A DNA stretch of 64,000 nt from an uncultured Aquimarina sp. Lineage in GTDB: Bacteria > Bacteroidota > Bacteroidia > Flavobacteriales > Flavobacteriaceae. The notes under the pieces are model-generated. The model was not told where the DNA came from and ran no database searches. It saw only the letters and a list, made by a program, of their open reading frames with translations. The stretch is from NCBI GenBank assembly GCA_947500845.1, contig CANMTP010000010.1:1-64000 (forward strand). Direction: 5' to 3'. Both the position numbers and the translations under genes were made by a program. Shown here piece by piece: positions 35,936 through 47,348 of the stretch (position 1 is the first letter of the stretch; each line of letters starts with the position of its first letter).

Positions 35936-35953
35936 CCTAATAAAAATATGATG

Positions 35954-37327
<1,374 letters not shown>

Positions 37328-37428
37328 TTATTACGGAAACCTCAATAATACTCTTAAGTTATCAACTATAACGTTTTAGATTAATGTATTGCCAAAACAT
37401 GCTGATCTAAACATCTAAAATTTCAATT

Positions 37429-38547
37429 TTATGCTGTGATTTTTACTTTTTTGATATTTTCTATAAACTGATCAAATAGATATGTAGAATCGTTCGGTCC
37501 AGGGCTGGCCTCGGGGTGATACTGTACAGAAAAACAGTTTTTGCTTTTTAGTCTAATTCCGGCTACAGTATTGTCATTAAGATGTAAATGTGTAATCTCT
37601 ACATCTGCGTGCTTTTCGGTTTCTTCTTTATTTATTGCAAAGCCATGATTCTGCGAAGTAATCTCACCTTTTCCAGTAAGCAAGTTTTTAACAGGATGAT
37701 TGATTCCTCTATGTCCATGATGCATCTTGTAAGTACTTATCCCGTTGGCCAATGCAATTACTTGATGACCAAGACAGATACCAAACAATGGTAAATCTCT
37801 TTTGAGAATTTCTTTTGCACTTTGTATTGCTTCAGTTAAAGGTTCTGGATCTCCTGGGCCATTTGATAAAAAGTATCCGTCTGGCCCCCATTCGCTCATT
37901 TCTTCAAACGAGGCATTATAAGGGAAAACTTTAATATACGCATCTCTATTAGCAAGGTTACGCAGTATATTTTTCTTTATTCCAATATCAAGTGCAGAGA
38001 TCTTATACGTTGCATTAGGATCTCCAAAAAAATATGGCTTAGTAGTTGAAACCTTAGAAGCCAATTCCAGCCCATTCATATCAGGCACGGCTGCTAACTG
38101 TTCTTTTAATTTTTCGATATCATCAACCTCGGTAGAGATAACAGCATTCATGGCTCCATTATCTCTTATATAACTTACCAAAGCACGTGTGTCCACATCT
38201 GAAATCGCCAAAAGATTATTTTTTTCTAAAAACTCTTGTAGTGAACTATGAGCACGATCTCTAGAATATTCATAACTAAAATTCTTCACAATGAGACCGG
38301 CAATTTTAATTGAGTCTGATTCTACCTCTTCATCATTTGCGCCATAATTCCCGATATGTGCATTAGTAGCTACCATCAATTGGCCATAGTACGAAGGGTC
38401 GGTAAAAATTTCCTGGTAACCTGTCATTCCAGTATTAAAACATACTTCACCAAAAGCACTACCTTCTCTTCCCACAGCTTTTCCGTGAAAAATTGTACCA
38501 TCAGCTAATAAAATAATTGCTTTTTTTCGAGATTGATATTTCATCAT
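37429..38547 (-). CDS. carA: Carbamoyl-phosphate synthase small subunit
   Basis: Glutamine amidotransferase subunit that feeds ammonia to CarB for arginine and pyrimidine synthesis. The 372-residue product has the N-terminal CPSase domain (FGEVCFNTGMTGYQEI, TDPSYYGQ) and a C-terminal class I glutaminase domain. The nucleophile lies in FGICLGHQVIALANG (near residue 260) and the His/Glu in QYHPEASPGPND. Two methionines open the frame, and the second (38544) is an equal choice. carB is not in this window. It follows the ribosomal operon after a terminator. Confidence 0.95.
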   Translation of the reverse strand: MMKYQSRKKAIILLADGTIFHGKAVGREGSAFGEVCFNTGMTGYQEIFTDPSYYGQLMVATNAHIGNYGANDEEVESDSIKIAGLIVKNFSYEYSRDRAHSSLQEFLEKNNLLAISDVDTRALVSYIRDNGAMNAVISTEVDDIEKLKEQLAAVPDMNGLELASKVSTTKPYFFGDPNATYKISALDIGIKKNILRNLANRDAYIKVFPYNASFEEMSEWGPDGYFLSNGPGDPEPLTEAIQSAKEILKRDLPLFGICLGHQVIALANGISTYKMHHGHRGINHPVKNLLTGKGEITSQNHGFAINKEETEKHADVEITHLHLNDNTVAGIRLKSKNCFSVQYHPEASPGPNDSTYLFDQFIENIKKVKITA

Positions 38548-38611
38548 TTTCTATTTTGTCTTTTTAGATAACAACACCTCAATTTAGAGGAAAAACTTTT
38601 TAAAATTATTC

Positions 38612-38647
38612 AAAAAAAAAGGATAAACGCCAAACGTTTATCCTTTT
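38612..38647 (-). terminator. Terminator at the end of the ribosomal superoperon
   Basis: On the minus strand AAAGGATAAACG and CGTTTATCCTTT form a 12-bp stem with a five-base loop, followed by a run of T. It lies 29 bases past the rplQ stop codon. Confidence 0.9.
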
Positions 38648-38675
38648 ATTATTATGTGTTATTCACACTTTTCAT

Positions 38676-39155
38676 TTACTCTTCTTCAGATTTTGAAGTT
38701 TCTGGAGTTGGAGTGACCGGAGCAGCTGCAGCTTTCTTTCCTTTACCTCCTCTTCTTCTAGCTTTCTTCTTAGCAGGTTTACCAGCGTTGTACAGCTCAT
38801 TATAATCTACTAATTCGATCATTGCCATGTCAGCGTTATCCCCAAGACGATTTCCAAGTTTAATAATTCTTGTATATCCTCCTGGTCTGTCACCCACTTT
38901 TGTAGCTACTTCTCTAAATAATTCAGTCACTGCATATTTGTTGCGCAATTTACTGAATACGATACGACGATTATGAGTTGTATCTTCCTTAGACTTGGTA
39001 ACTAATGGCTCTACAAATTGCTTAAGTGCCTTAGCTTTGGCCACAGTGGTATTGATTCTTTTGTGTTCTATTAGGGAACAAGCCATGTTCGCAAGCATAG
39101 CTTTACGATGCGCTGTCTTTCTTCCTAAATGGTTTACTTTTTTTCCGTGTCTCAT
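38676..39155 (-). CDS. rplQ: 50S ribosomal protein L17
   Basis: Large-subunit protein near the exit tunnel. The conserved core of ~115 residues opens [20 protein letters not shown]. The 159-residue product has an extra C-terminal tail, first Lys/Arg/Gly-rich ([13 protein letters not shown]) then Ala/Pro/Glu-rich and acidic, as often seen in Bacteroidota. It is the last gene of the superoperon, 63 bases after rpoA. Confidence 0.96.
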   Translation of the reverse strand: MRHGKKVNHLGRKTAHRKAMLANMACSLIEHKRINTTVAKAKALKQFVEPLVTKSKEDTTHNRRIVFSKLRNKYAVTELFREVATKVGDRPGGYTRIIKLGNRLGDNADMAMIELVDYNELYNAGKPAKKKARRRGGKGKKAAAAPVTPTPETSKSEEE

Positions 39156-39218
39156 GACATTTAATTTTAATCATCATCTTGCTCAATCTGCCTCATGCAG
39201 AGAGCAAAATATGACAGA

Positions 39219-40211
39219 TTAGTCTTTGTCTAATTTATATTTTGAAAGATCCATTCCAAAGTTAAGCCCTTTTACATTTACAAGCTCTTCAAGCTCTGTT
39301 AAAGATTTCTTACCAAAGTTACGGAATTTCATTAAGTCATTTTTATTGTATGATACCAAGTCACCCAAGGTATCCACTTCTGCAGCTTTCAAACAGTTGA
39401 GTGCGCGTACAGAAAGATCCATATCGATCAACTTAGTTTTTAATAACTGTCTCATGTGAAGAGATTCTTCATCATAAGTTTCTGTTTGTGCAATCTCATC
39501 AGCTTCTAATGTAATACGCTCATCAGAGAATAACATAAAGTGATGAATCAGTATTTTTGCTGCTTCCGTTAGCGCATCCTTGGGATGAATAGATCCATCG
39601 GTTACAATTTCGAAAACTAACTTTTCGTAATCGGTTTTTTGCTCTACACGATAGTTCTCAATACTATACTTAACATTTTTGATTGGAGTGTAAATTGAAT
39701 CTGTAAAAATGGTTCCGATAGGAGCGTTTGCCTTTTTGTTTTCTTCAGCAGGAACATAACCTCTACCTTTTTCGATAGTAATTTCTAGGTTTAGCGCTAC
39801 TTTCTTATCCATATTACAGATTACCAAATCAGGATTTAGCACTTGAAATCCAGAAATAAATTTCTGAAAATCACCAGCTACTAACTGCTCCTGACCAGAG
39901 ATAGAGATAGTAACAGACTCATTATCTATATCTTCAATCTGACGCTTAAAACGCACTTGTTTAAGATTTAAGATAATTTCTGTAACATCCTCTACCACTC
40001 CAGAAATAGTTGAGAATTCGTGATCCACACCTTCTATTCTAAGAGAAGTAATAGCGAATCCCTCTAAAGAAGATAGCAAAACTCTTCGTAAAGCATTACC
40101 AACTGTTAATCCGTACCCTGGTTCTAATGGTCTAAATTCAAATTTACCATCGAACTCGGTGGAGTCGATCATGATAACTTTATCGGGCTTCTGAAAATTT
40201 AATATTGCCAT
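39219..40211 (-). CDS. rpoA: RNA polymerase alpha subunit
   Basis: Dimerises to start RNA polymerase assembly and contacts activators and UP elements. The 330-residue product has the N-terminal dimerisation domain ([25 protein letters not shown]), a linker, and the C-terminal domain with two helix-hairpin-helix motifs ([20 protein letters not shown] and [16 protein letters not shown]). It lies 23 bases after rpsD. Confidence 0.98.
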   Translation of the reverse strand: MAILNFQKPDKVIMIDSTEFDGKFEFRPLEPGYGLTVGNALRRVLLSSLEGFAITSLRIEGVDHEFSTISGVVEDVTEIILNLKQVRFKRQIEDIDNESVTISISGQEQLVAGDFQKFISGFQVLNPDLVICNMDKKVALNLEITIEKGRGYVPAEENKKANAPIGTIFTDSIYTPIKNVKYSIENYRVEQKTDYEKLVFEIVTDGSIHPKDALTEAAKILIHHFMLFSDERITLEADEIAQTETYDEESLHMRQLLKTKLIDMDLSVRALNCLKAAEVDTLGDLVSYNKNDLMKFRNFGKKSLTELEELVNVKGLNFGMDLSKYKLDKD

Positions 40212-40234
40212 GTTATTGTTTCTTCTTAGAGTTA

Positions 40235-40840
40235 TTACTTAGAGTATAATTCGACGATGAATTGTTCATTAATGTTTTCCGGAATTTGGATTCTAGCCGG
40301 AACCGATACAAAAGTACCTTGCTTAGTATCATTATTAAAAGTAATCCACTCGTACACCTTGCTATTATTAGCCAAAGCATTTTGAATTACTTCTAGTGAT
40401 TTCGATTTTTCTCTTACCCCAACAACATCTCCTGCCTTTAATTGGTAAGATGGAATGTTTACTTGCTGTCCGTTTACAGTTATATGTCTGTGAGAAACCA
40501 ATTGTCTTGCTCCTCTTCTAGAGTTCGCCAATCCCATTCTAAATACAACATTATCCAAACGAGATTCACATAATTGAAGTAGTACCTCACCGGTAATACC
40601 TTGTGCGCGTGTTGCTTTTTCAAACATGTTTCTGAACTGACGTTCTAACACCCCGTAAGTGTATTTAGCTTTTTGCTTTTCCATTAACTGGATTGCATAT
40701 TCACTTTTTTTACCTCTTCTTCTGTTATTTCCGTGTTGCCCAGGAGGGTAATTTCTTCTTTCGAAAGACTTATCGTCTCCGAAAATCGCTTCTCCAAACT
40801 TACGAGCGATTTTTGTTTTTGGACCAGTATATCTTGCCAT
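40235..40840 (-). CDS. rpsD: 30S ribosomal protein S4
   Basis: Primary 16S-binding protein that starts small-subunit assembly. The 201-residue product has the basic N-terminus, NYPPGQHG, and the S4 RNA-binding domain ([30 protein letters not shown]). The N-terminus lacks the zinc-binding cysteines of some S4 proteins. A 148-base structured spacer precedes it, unlike most genes of the operon. Confidence 0.97.
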   Translation of the reverse strand: MARYTGPKTKIARKFGEAIFGDDKSFERRNYPPGQHGNNRRRGKKSEYAIQLMEKQKAKYTYGVLERQFRNMFEKATRAQGITGEVLLQLCESRLDNVVFRMGLANSRRGARQLVSHRHITVNGQQVNIPSYQLKAGDVVGVREKSKSLEVIQNALANNSKVYEWITFNNDTKQGTFVSVPARIQIPENINEQFIVELYSK

Positions 40841-40988
40841 TATTAATAATTTAGTTATTGAGGTGATTATGAATTAAGGTCTCTTTCCTTCGATAATCAT
40901 TTTTCCCCATTTCGATTTACTTACTATCTTAAAAAGATCCTGAAACAACACTTGAACTCAACTCAATGTGACAGTTCAGGATTCTAAT
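40841..40988 (-). promoter_or_regulatory. Structured spacer upstream of rpsD, candidate S4 leader
   Basis: This 148-base gap between rpsK and rpsD contains a nested hairpin at 40937-40982. On the minus strand ATCCTGAA pairs with TTTCAGGAT, and inside that CACATTGA pairs imperfectly with TTCAAGTGT. S4 is a known autoregulator in other bacteria, so a binding site here is plausible, but it is inferred from position and folding only. Confidence 0.45.
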
Positions 40989-41372
40989 TTATACTCTACG
41001 TCTTTTAGGAGGACGACATCCATTATGCGGCATTGGGGTTACATCGATAATCTCTGAAACCTCGATACCTGAATTATGAATAGATCGTATTGCAGATTCT
41101 CTACCGTTACCTGGACCCTTAACGTATACTTTTACTTTTTTAAGTCCAGCCTCGATAGCTACTTTTGCAGCATCTTCTGCTGCTAATTGAGCAGCATAAG
41201 GAGTGTTCTTTTTAGATCCTCTGAATCCCATTTTACCAGCAGAAGACCATGAAATAACGTCTCCTTTTTTATTGGTCAACGAAATAATAATATTGTTAAA
41301 AGAAGCTGTTACGTGTGCTTCTCCTACAGATTCAACTATTACTTTACGTTTTTTTGAAGTTGACTTTGCCAT
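40989..41372 (-). CDS. rpsK: 30S ribosomal protein S11
   Basis: Platform protein of the small subunit near the mRNA exit. The 127-residue product shows the family core ([34 protein letters not shown]) and the C-terminal signature [12 protein letters not shown]. It lies eight bases after rpsM. Confidence 0.97.
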   Translation of the reverse strand: MAKSTSKKRKVIVESVGEAHVTASFNNIIISLTNKKGDVISWSSAGKMGFRGSKKNTPYAAQLAAEDAAKVAIEAGLKKVKVYVKGPGNGRESAIRSIHNSGIEVSEIIDVTPMPHNGCRPPKRRRV

Positions 41373-41380
41373 ACTACTTA

Positions 41381-41755
41381 TTATTTAGTTGCTTTTTTCT
41401 TGTTAGCAACTGTTTTTCTTCTTCCTTTACGTGTTCTTGAATTATTCTTAGTACGTTGTCCTCTTAGTGGTAAACCAGCTCTATGACGTATACCTCTATA
41501 ACATCCTATATCCATAAGACGTTTAATATTTAACTGTACTTCAGATCTTAATTCTCCTTCGATGGTATAGGCACCTACAGCTTCACGGATACGACCAATT
41601 TGATCATCATCCCAATCAGAAACCTTTATGTTTTCATCTACTTTGGCAGTATCTAGAATTTCTTTAGCTCTACTTCTACCAATTCCGAAGATATAGGTTA
41701 ATGCTATAACTCCTCGCTTTTGTTTGGGTATATCAACCCCTGCAATTCTTGCCAT
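41381..41755 (-). CDS. rpsM: 30S ribosomal protein S13
   Basis: Head protein that contacts P-site tRNA and bridges to the large subunit. The 124-residue product opens [20 protein letters not shown], has [10 protein letters not shown] and [18 protein letters not shown], and ends in a Lys/Arg tail. It lies two bases after rpmJ. Confidence 0.97.
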   Translation of the reverse strand: MARIAGVDIPKQKRGVIALTYIFGIGRSRAKEILDTAKVDENIKVSDWDDDQIGRIREAVGAYTIEGELRSEVQLNIKRLMDIGCYRGIRHRAGLPLRGQRTKNNSRTRKGRRKTVANKKKATK

Positions 41756-41757
41756 AA

Positions 41758-41874
41758 TTACCCTTGTCTTTGTTTAAATCTAGGATTCTTTTTATTAATC
41801 ACATAAAGTCGGCCTTTTCTACGCACAATCTTGCACTCGGCACTTCTCTTTTTTACTGATGCTCTAACTTTCAT
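41758..41874 (-). CDS. rpmJ: 50S ribosomal protein L36, zinc-free form
   Basis: A 38-residue protein read on the minus strand: it opens [20 protein letters not shown], continues [11 protein letters not shown] and ends RFKQRQG. Zinc-binding L36 has three Cys and one His; here a single Cys remains and the C-terminal His is Phe, so this is the zinc-independent type. It lies two bases before rpsM and follows a 177-base gap with candidate promoters. Confidence 0.93.
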   Translation of the reverse strand: MKVRASVKKRSAECKIVRRKGRLYVINKKNPRFKQRQG

Positions 41875-41973
41875 CTGTTCTTTCTTAAAAGTTTTTTACA
41901 AACCAACAAATGGTTTTAATACTGCTGGTTTTATCTTTTTATTTAATTTCTGAAAAACGGTATTCTTGCTTTT

Positions 41974-42015
41974 CAAAAGTATACACTAACAGGATTTTTT
42001 CAGCGTGCAAAATTA
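41974..42015 (-). promoter_or_regulatory. Two candidate internal promoters upstream of rpmJ
   Basis: The 177-base gap between infA and rpmJ holds two exact TANNTTTG elements on the minus strand: TAATTTTG (42015 to 42008) and TACTTTTG (41981 to 41974). Each has only an approximate -33 element (TTAG, CTG). They could drive rpmJ-rpsM-rpsK-rpsD-rpoA-rplQ independently. Confidence 0.5.
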
Positions 42016-42051
42016 CGGAAAAAATCTTAATAAACTAATATTACTAAACTA

Positions 42052-42267
42052 TTAATATCTATATGTAATACGAGCCTTTGATAAATCATAAGGACTCATC
42101 TCTAACTTCACTTTGTCCCCTGGTAACAATTTAATGTAATGCATACGCATTTTACCAGAGATATGAGCCGTTACAACATGGCCATTTTCAAGCTCTACAC
42201 GAAACATTGCATTTGACAACGCTTCTATAATACTTCCATCTTGTTCTATTGCCGGTTGTTTTGCCAT
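42052..42267 (-). CDS. infA: Translation initiation factor IF-1
   Basis: Binds the A site of the 30S subunit during initiation. The 71-residue protein is one OB fold, with [28 protein letters not shown] and [24 protein letters not shown]. Its ATG overlaps the secY stop by one base (TAATG), so the two are coupled. Confidence 0.97.
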   Translation of the reverse strand: MAKQPAIEQDGSIIEALSNAMFRVELENGHVVTAHISGKMRMHYIKLLPGDKVKLEMSPYDLSKARITYRY

Positions 42268-43604
42268 TATGCTACTGCTTTACGGTTTTTACCAGATTTC
42301 ATTAACCCATCATAATGTCTATTCAACAAATATGAATTTACTTGTTGCATTGTATCAATCGCGACACCTACCATAATAAGTAAAGATGTTCCACCAAAAA
42401 ACAATGCCCAACCCTGCTGTACATTAAGAAGTTTAACTGCTATAGCAGGAAATATTGCTATTAATGCTAAAAATATTGATCCTGGTAATGTTATTTGTGA
42501 CATAATCTTATCTAAATATTCAGAAGTTTCGCTCCCTGGGCGTATACCAGGGATAAAGCCACCACTACGCTTTAAATCATCAGCCATCTTATTTGTTGGA
42601 ACTGTAATTGCCGTATAGAAATAGGTAAATACAATAATCAATAAAGCAAATACTACATTGTACCAAAATCCAAAGATATCACTAAATGCTGCAGCCACTC
42701 CTTGTGAGGCCTCTGAATCTGAAAGACCTGCTACCGCGGCAGGAACAAACATAATCGCCTGTGCAAAAATGATAGGCATAACCCCAGAAGCATTTAATTT
42801 CAAGGGAATATATTGGCGCGATCCGAAAACATTTTTCTCATATCCACCTCCAGCAGTTCTTCTAGCATATTGTACAGGAATTTGACGAACAGCCATGACC
42901 AACAATACCGATGCTAATATGATCACAAACCAGATAACCAATTCAATTAATACCATAATCATTCCGCCTCCATCTCCAGAAACTCTTGAAGAGAAGTTCT
43001 GCACAAATGATTGAGGTAAAGTTGCTATGATACCCACCATAATCAATAACGATATACCGTTTCCGATTCCTTTATCAGTTATTTTTTCACCTAACCACAT
43101 TGCAAAAATACATCCTGTAGTAAGGATAATTACAGAAGATACAACAAAAACGGTTTGATTTGGAAGTACAAAAGCTTCACCAGGGAGTGTGGCAAACAAA
43201 TTATAAATATAACCTGGTCCTTGTACTAAAGTAATAGCAATAGTTAACCAGCGTGTAATTTGGTTGATTTTCTTTCTACCACTTTCACCTTCTTTTTGAA
43301 GTTTTTGTAAATATGGTATCGCAATACCCATCAATTGAACTACAATAGAAGCCGAGATGTAAGGCATGATACCCAATGCGAACACAGACGCGTTAGCAAA
43401 AGCTCCACCCGTAAATGCATTAAGCAATCCAAGTAGACCATCCTGAGTCTGGGTTCCTAAGTTTGCCAATTCTGCTGCATCTACTCCTGGCAGTACAACT
43501 TGCGCTCCAAAACGATATACTAAAAGTAACCCTAAAGTAACTAGGATTCTATTTTTTAGTTCTTCGATTTTCCAAATGTTCTTTATTGTATCAATAAATT
43601 TCAT
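42267..43604 (-). CDS. secY: Protein translocase subunit SecY
   Basis: Pore subunit of the SecYEG channel in the inner membrane. The 445-residue product has ten membrane helices, the plug region after helix 1 ([30 protein letters not shown]), the cytoplasmic loop [11 protein letters not shown], and the late [15 protein letters not shown] loop that contacts ribosome and SecA. It lies ten bases after rplO, as in most bacteria. Confidence 0.98.
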   Translation of the reverse strand: MKFIDTIKNIWKIEELKNRILVTLGLLLVYRFGAQVVLPGVDAAELANLGTQTQDGLLGLLNAFTGGAFANASVFALGIMPYISASIVVQLMGIAIPYLQKLQKEGESGRKKINQITRWLTIAITLVQGPGYIYNLFATLPGEAFVLPNQTVFVVSSVIILTTGCIFAMWLGEKITDKGIGNGISLLIMVGIIATLPQSFVQNFSSRVSGDGGGMIMVLIELVIWFVIILASVLLVMAVRQIPVQYARRTAGGGYEKNVFGSRQYIPLKLNASGVMPIIFAQAIMFVPAAVAGLSDSEASQGVAAAFSDIFGFWYNVVFALLIIVFTYFYTAITVPTNKMADDLKRSGGFIPGIRPGSETSEYLDKIMSQITLPGSIFLALIAIFPAIAVKLLNVQQGWALFFGGTSLLIMVGVAIDTMQQVNSYLLNRHYDGLMKSGKNRKAVA

Positions 43605-43614
43605 GAATTGTCTA

Positions 43615-44067
43615 TTATAAGGTTACTGCTTCACCACCGGCTGCTTCAATAGCTGCTTTTGCTGTTGCTGTAAATTTGTGAGCTGAGACTTTCAGTTTTG
43701 CCTTCAATTCACCTCTCCCCAGTATCTTAACCAAATCATTTTTTCCAGCAAGACGAGTCGCCAAGATCACATCAAGATCTACAGTATCTTTGATTTTTCC
43801 TTCATCAACTAATTTTTGAAGTGTATCTAGGTTAATCCCTTGATATTCTTTCCTGTTGATATTTTTGAAGCCAAATTTAGGAACCCTTCTTTGAAGTGGC
43901 ATTTGCCCTCCTTCAAAACCAATTTTCTTAGAATACCCAGAACGTGATTTTGCTCCTTTATGGCCACGAGTAGACGTTCCGCCCTTACCAGAGCCTTGTC
44001 CACGACCAACTCGCTTACCGTTACTTTTTACCGAACCTGCAGCAGGTTTTAAGTTACTTAAATCCAT
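43615..44067 (-). CDS. rplO: 50S ribosomal protein L15
   Basis: Late-assembly protein of the large subunit. The 150-residue product opens MDLSNLKPAAGSVKSNGKRV, has the Gly/Lys-rich GQGSGKGGTSTRGHKGAKSR stretch that threads through 23S rRNA, and FEGGQMPLQRRVPKFGF. It lies nine bases after rpmD. Confidence 0.97.
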   Translation of the reverse strand: MDLSNLKPAAGSVKSNGKRVGRGQGSGKGGTSTRGHKGAKSRSGYSKKIGFEGGQMPLQRRVPKFGFKNINRKEYQGINLDTLQKLVDEGKIKDTVDLDVILATRLAGKNDLVKILGRGELKAKLKVSAHKFTATAKAAIEAAGGEAVTL

Positions 44068-44076
44068 GTGCTATTA

Positions 44077-44256
44077 TTATTTTGTTTCTACCGAAACTAA
44101 ATGTTTAACTTTATTTACCATCCCAAGGATATTAGGAGTATCTTCATGCTCCACAACCTGACCGATCTTTTTAAGACCTAAAGCCTCTAGAGTTCTTTTT
44201 TGTCTCTGAGTGCGGTTAATTGCACTTTTTACTTTAGTTATTTTAATCTTTGCCAT
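44077..44256 (-). CDS. rpmD: 50S ribosomal protein L30
   Basis: A 59-residue protein on the minus strand: it opens MAKIKITKVKSAINRTQRQK, continues RTLEALGLKKIGQVVEHEDT and ends KHLVSVETK. This is the normal bacterial L30 length and pattern. It fills the gap between rpsE (11 bases upstream) and rplO (nine bases downstream). Confidence 0.95.
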   Translation of the reverse strand: MAKIKITKVKSAINRTQRQKRTLEALGLKKIGQVVEHEDTPNILGMVNKVKHLVSVETK

Positions 44257-44267
44257 CGTTCTTCTAT

Positions 44268-44792
44268 TTATCCTTTAAACACTTTTTCAAGTGAAACACC
44301 ACGTTGTACTGCTACTTGCTGTGCACTTCGCATTTGCAATAACGCATCAAATGTAGCTTTCACCACGTTGTGTGGGTTAGACGATCCTTGATTCTTCGAC
44401 AGTACATCATGTACTCCTACCGCTTCTAATACTGCACGTATAGCTCCACCAGCGATTACTCCGGTACCTGTTGCGGCAGGCATTAATAATACTCTAGCCC
44501 CACCATACTTGCCTTTTTGTTCATGAGGTAAAGTACCTTTATGCAAAGGAATACGGACTAAATTCTTTTTTGCATCTTCTACTGCTTTAGCAATAGCTTC
44601 AGCTACTTCTTTAGATTTACCTAAACCGTGACCTACTACTCCGTTTTCATCACCTACAACCACGATAGCAGAGAATCCGAATGCTCTACCTCCTTTAGTT
44701 ACTTTAGTCACACGTTGAACACCAACTAAACGGTCTTTAAGCTCAAGCCCACTTGGTTTTACTAATTCTGCGTTTTTATATTTTTGATACAT
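44268..44792 (-). CDS. rpsE: 30S ribosomal protein S5
   Basis: Small-subunit protein at the mRNA entry, involved in helicase activity and accuracy. The 174-residue product has the double-stranded-RNA-binding domain ([40 protein letters not shown]) and the C-terminal domain with [21 protein letters not shown]. It lies six bases after rplR. Confidence 0.97.
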   Translation of the reverse strand: MYQKYKNAELVKPSGLELKDRLVGVQRVTKVTKGGRAFGFSAIVVVGDENGVVGHGLGKSKEVAEAIAKAVEDAKKNLVRIPLHKGTLPHEQKGKYGGARVLLMPAATGTGVIAGGAIRAVLEAVGVHDVLSKNQGSSNPHNVVKATFDALLQMRSAQQVAVQRGVSLEKVFKG

Positions 44793-44798
44793 AATTTC

Positions 44799-45155
44799 TT
44801 AGAATTTAAGTCCTGCTTCTCTAGCTCCTTCTGCTAATGATTTTACTCTTCCGTGATACAAATATCCTCCTCTATCGAAAGATACTGTTTCAACTCCCGC
44901 TTTCTTAGCTTTTTCAGCAAGTGCTTTTCCAACCAAGTTTGCTTTTTCAACTTTATTTCCAGATGCCGAAGCAATGTCTTTATCTCTTGAAGAAGCTGCA
45001 CTGATAGTTTTACCAGTAACATCATCTATGATTTGACCATAGATTTCTTTGTTACTTCTATAAACAGATAACCTAGGACGTTGTTCTGTTCCGCTCATGT
45101 TTCCGCGGATTCGCTTTCTTATTTTTAATCTTCTTGATTCTTTTGAGAATGCCAT
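44799..45155 (-). CDS. rplR: 50S ribosomal protein L18
   Basis: Binds 5S rRNA in the central protuberance. The 118-residue product has [36 protein letters not shown] and the closing [20 protein letters not shown]. It lies 11 bases after rplF. Confidence 0.97.
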   Translation of the reverse strand: MAFSKESRRLKIRKRIRGNMSGTEQRPRLSVYRSNKEIYGQIIDDVTGKTISAASSRDKDIASASGNKVEKANLVGKALAEKAKKAGVETVSFDRGGYLYHGRVKSLAEGAREAGLKF

Positions 45156-45166
45156 AACACTAGTTA

Positions 45167-45709
45167 TTATGCAGATTTACCTGCTTTTCTTCTTAATTGT
45201 TCTCCTACGAATTTAATTCCTTTTCCTTTATAAGGTTCTGGTTTACGGAAGCTTCTAATTTTAGCAGCTATTTGCCCAACCAATTGCTTATCATGAGAAG
45301 TTAATTTCACAATAGGATTCTTACCTTTTTCCGAAATAGTTTCAACCTTAACTTCTGGTGCCAGGTCTAAAACTATGTTGTGAGAGAATCCTAAAGCCAA
45401 ATCTAATTTTTGACCTTGATTAGAAGCTCTATAACCAACTCCTACCAACTCTAATTCTTTAGTAAAACCTTCAGAAACACCTATAACCATGTTATTGATT
45501 AAAGCTCTGTACAAACCGTGCTTTGCTTTATGATCTTTGGCCTCAGTTGGTCTTTCTAGAACCACTTGACCTTCTTCAACTTTGACATCGATACTATCTA
45601 TCTCCTGAGAAAGCTCTCCTAATTTTCCTTTAACAGTAACAACATTACCTGTCACTTCTACAGTGACACCAGACGGAATAGTTACTGGATTTTTTCCTAT
45701 TCTTGACAT
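45167..45709 (-). CDS. rplF: 50S ribosomal protein L6
   Basis: Large-subunit protein near the sarcin-ricin loop. The 180-residue product has two similar domains and the C-terminal signature [20 protein letters not shown]. It opens [15 protein letters not shown], and lies 20 bases after rpsH. Confidence 0.97.
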   Translation of the reverse strand: MSRIGKNPVTIPSGVTVEVTGNVVTVKGKLGELSQEIDSIDVKVEEGQVVLERPTEAKDHKAKHGLYRALINNMVIGVSEGFTKELELVGVGYRASNQGQKLDLALGFSHNIVLDLAPEVKVETISEKGKNPIVKLTSHDKQLVGQIAAKIRSFRKPEPYKGKGIKFVGEQLRRKAGKSA

Positions 45710-45729
45710 TTCTTTTGTCTTTTATACTG

Positions 45730-46128
45730 TTAATATACGTAACAAAGTAATTCACCTCCTACATTCTCTTGTTTTGCCTGTTTACCAGTCATTACGCCAT
45801 GAGAAGTGGATACAATTGCAACACCCAACCCGTTAAGAATTCTAGGAATATCAGAAGACCCTGCATACTTACGTAAACCAGGCTTACTAATTCTCTGCAA
45901 TTCTTTTATTACAGGTTCTTTGGTCATTTTATCATATTTAAGGGCTATCTTGATAGTACCTTGAGTTGTATTATCTTCAAACTTATAACTTAAAATATAT
46001 CCTTGATCGAATAATATTTTAGTGATCTCTTTTTTAACCTTTGATGCAGGAATCTCAACTACTCTATGTTGAGCACTATTTGCATTACGAATTCGGGTTA
46101 AATAATCTGCTATAGGATCTGTATTCAT
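45730..46128 (-). CDS. rpsH: 30S ribosomal protein S8
   Basis: Binds 16S rRNA helix 21 early in assembly and represses the spc operon in E. coli. The 132-residue product opens MNTDPIADYLTRIRNANSAQ and ends with the STSHGVMTGKQAKQENVGGE signature. A 69-base spacer with a hairpin separates it from rpsN, while neighbouring gaps are much shorter. Confidence 0.97.
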   Translation of the reverse strand: MNTDPIADYLTRIRNANSAQHRVVEIPASKVKKEITKILFDQGYILSYKFEDNTTQGTIKIALKYDKMTKEPVIKELQRISKPGLRKYAGSSDIPRILNGLGVAIVSTSHGVMTGKQAKQENVGGELLCYVY

Positions 46129-46146
46129 TATTTATTATTTATGGTA

Positions 46147-46181
46147 TTGGTTTTCGATAATATCATCGAACCTGAGACCAA
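46147..46181 (-). promoter_or_regulatory. Hairpin in the rpsN-rpsH spacer
   Basis: On the minus strand TTGGT and ACCAA close an outer stem and TTCGAT / ATCGAA an inner one, with an unpaired CTCAGG on one side. A regulatory role (for instance S8 binding) is possible but rests only on position and folding. Confidence 0.35.
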
Positions 46182-46197
46182 TTAATTTATTTTATTA

Positions 46198-46467
46198 TTA
46201 CCAACTGGCTTTTGTTACACCGGGTATTAATCCTTGATTTGCCATCTCTCTAAAAGTAACACGAGAAATTCCAAATTGACGCATATACCCTTTTGGTCTA
46301 CCAGTTAGTTTACAACGATTATGTTGACGAACCGGTGAAGCATTTTTTGGTAACTTTTGTAATGCCTCATAATCTCCAGCTTCTTTTAAAGCTTTTCTTT
46401 TTTCAGCATACTTAGCTACAGTTTTAGCTCTTTTCACCTCACGGGCTTTCATTGATTCTTTAGCCAT
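46198..46467 (-). CDS. rpsN: 30S ribosomal protein S14
   Basis: Head protein of the small subunit. The 89-residue product is the longer, zinc-free type: only one cysteine, in [20 protein letters not shown], and no CXXC pairs. It ends [18 protein letters not shown]. It lies two bases after rplE. Confidence 0.97.
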   Translation of the reverse strand: MAKESMKAREVKRAKTVAKYAEKRKALKEAGDYEALQKLPKNASPVRQHNRCKLTGRPKGYMRQFGISRVTFREMANQGLIPGVTKASW

Positions 46468-46469
46468 AA

Positions 46470-47021
46470 TTAATTCTTTTTAAAAGGTAATCCTAGTTCG
46501 GTTAACAATGATTTTGCTTCCTTATCGGTCTTAGCTGAAGTCTCGAATGTAATATTCATCCCTGAAATTTTATTCACCTTATCGATATCAATTTCCGGGA
46601 AAATAATCTGTTCAGTAATACCTAAAGAGTAATTGCCTCTACCATCAAAACCTGTAACTTTAATTCCGTTAAAATCTCTAACACGTGGAAGTGCAGAAGT
46701 AATTAAACGGTCTAAAAATTCATACATCCTTTCTCCTCTCAACGTAACTTTTGCTCCAATTGGCATTCCCTTACGTAATTTGAAAGATGCAACATCCTTT
46801 TTAGAAATCGTTGATATAGCTTTCTGACCAGTGATTGTTGTTAATTCATCTACTGCATAGTCAATTAACTTCTTATCGGCTACTGCTGCACCAACACCTC
46901 TACTTAGAACAATTTTTTTAAGTTTAGGTACCTGCATTACATTATCATAGCTGAATTCTTCTGTAAGAGCAGACACTACTCTGTCTTTATACTCTTGTTT
47001 TAATCTTGGGATATAAGCCAT
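46470..47021 (-). CDS. rplE: 50S ribosomal protein L5
   Basis: Binds 5S rRNA and contacts P-site tRNA. The 183-residue product has [17 protein letters not shown], the [21 protein letters not shown] stretch split over the tRNA-facing loop, and [20 protein letters not shown]. It lies two bases after rplX. Confidence 0.97.
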   Translation of the reverse strand: MAYIPRLKQEYKDRVVSALTEEFSYDNVMQVPKLKKIVLSRGVGAAVADKKLIDYAVDELTTITGQKAISTISKKDVASFKLRKGMPIGAKVTLRGERMYEFLDRLITSALPRVRDFNGIKVTGFDGRGNYSLGITEQIIFPEIDIDKVNKISGMNITFETSAKTDKEAKSLLTELGLPFKKN

Positions 47022-47023
47022 AA

Positions 47024-47335
47024 TTATATTACTTCATTAGATTTTTTAGAAAATCTCACTTTCTTATCTCCTTCTATCCTATATCCAACTCTTGTAGTTT
47101 CTCCTTTAGAGGTTAACAATGATAAGTTAGAAATATGAATAGGAGCTTCTTGCTTTACAATACCACCTTGTGGATTAGCCGCACTAGGCTTTTGGTGCTT
47201 AGAAACTAAATTTACACCTTCTACGATTGCCTTATTATTATCTTTTAATACTTTTTGCACTGTGCCTTCCTGACCTTTATTGTCTCCGGCAATAACACGT
47301 ACCGTATCTCCTGCTTTAATTTTTAGCTTTGTCAT
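47024..47335 (-). CDS. rplX: 50S ribosomal protein L24
   Basis: Assembly-initiating protein near the exit tunnel. The 103-residue product opens with the KOW motif ([20 protein letters not shown]) and has [20 protein letters not shown]. It lies 13 bases after rplN. Confidence 0.97.
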   Translation of the reverse strand: MTKLKIKAGDTVRVIAGDNKGQEGTVQKVLKDNNKAIVEGVNLVSKHQKPSAANPQGGIVKQEAPIHISNLSLLTSKGETTRVGYRIEGDKKVRFSKKSNEVI

Positions 47336-47348
47336 CTTTACAAATGTT

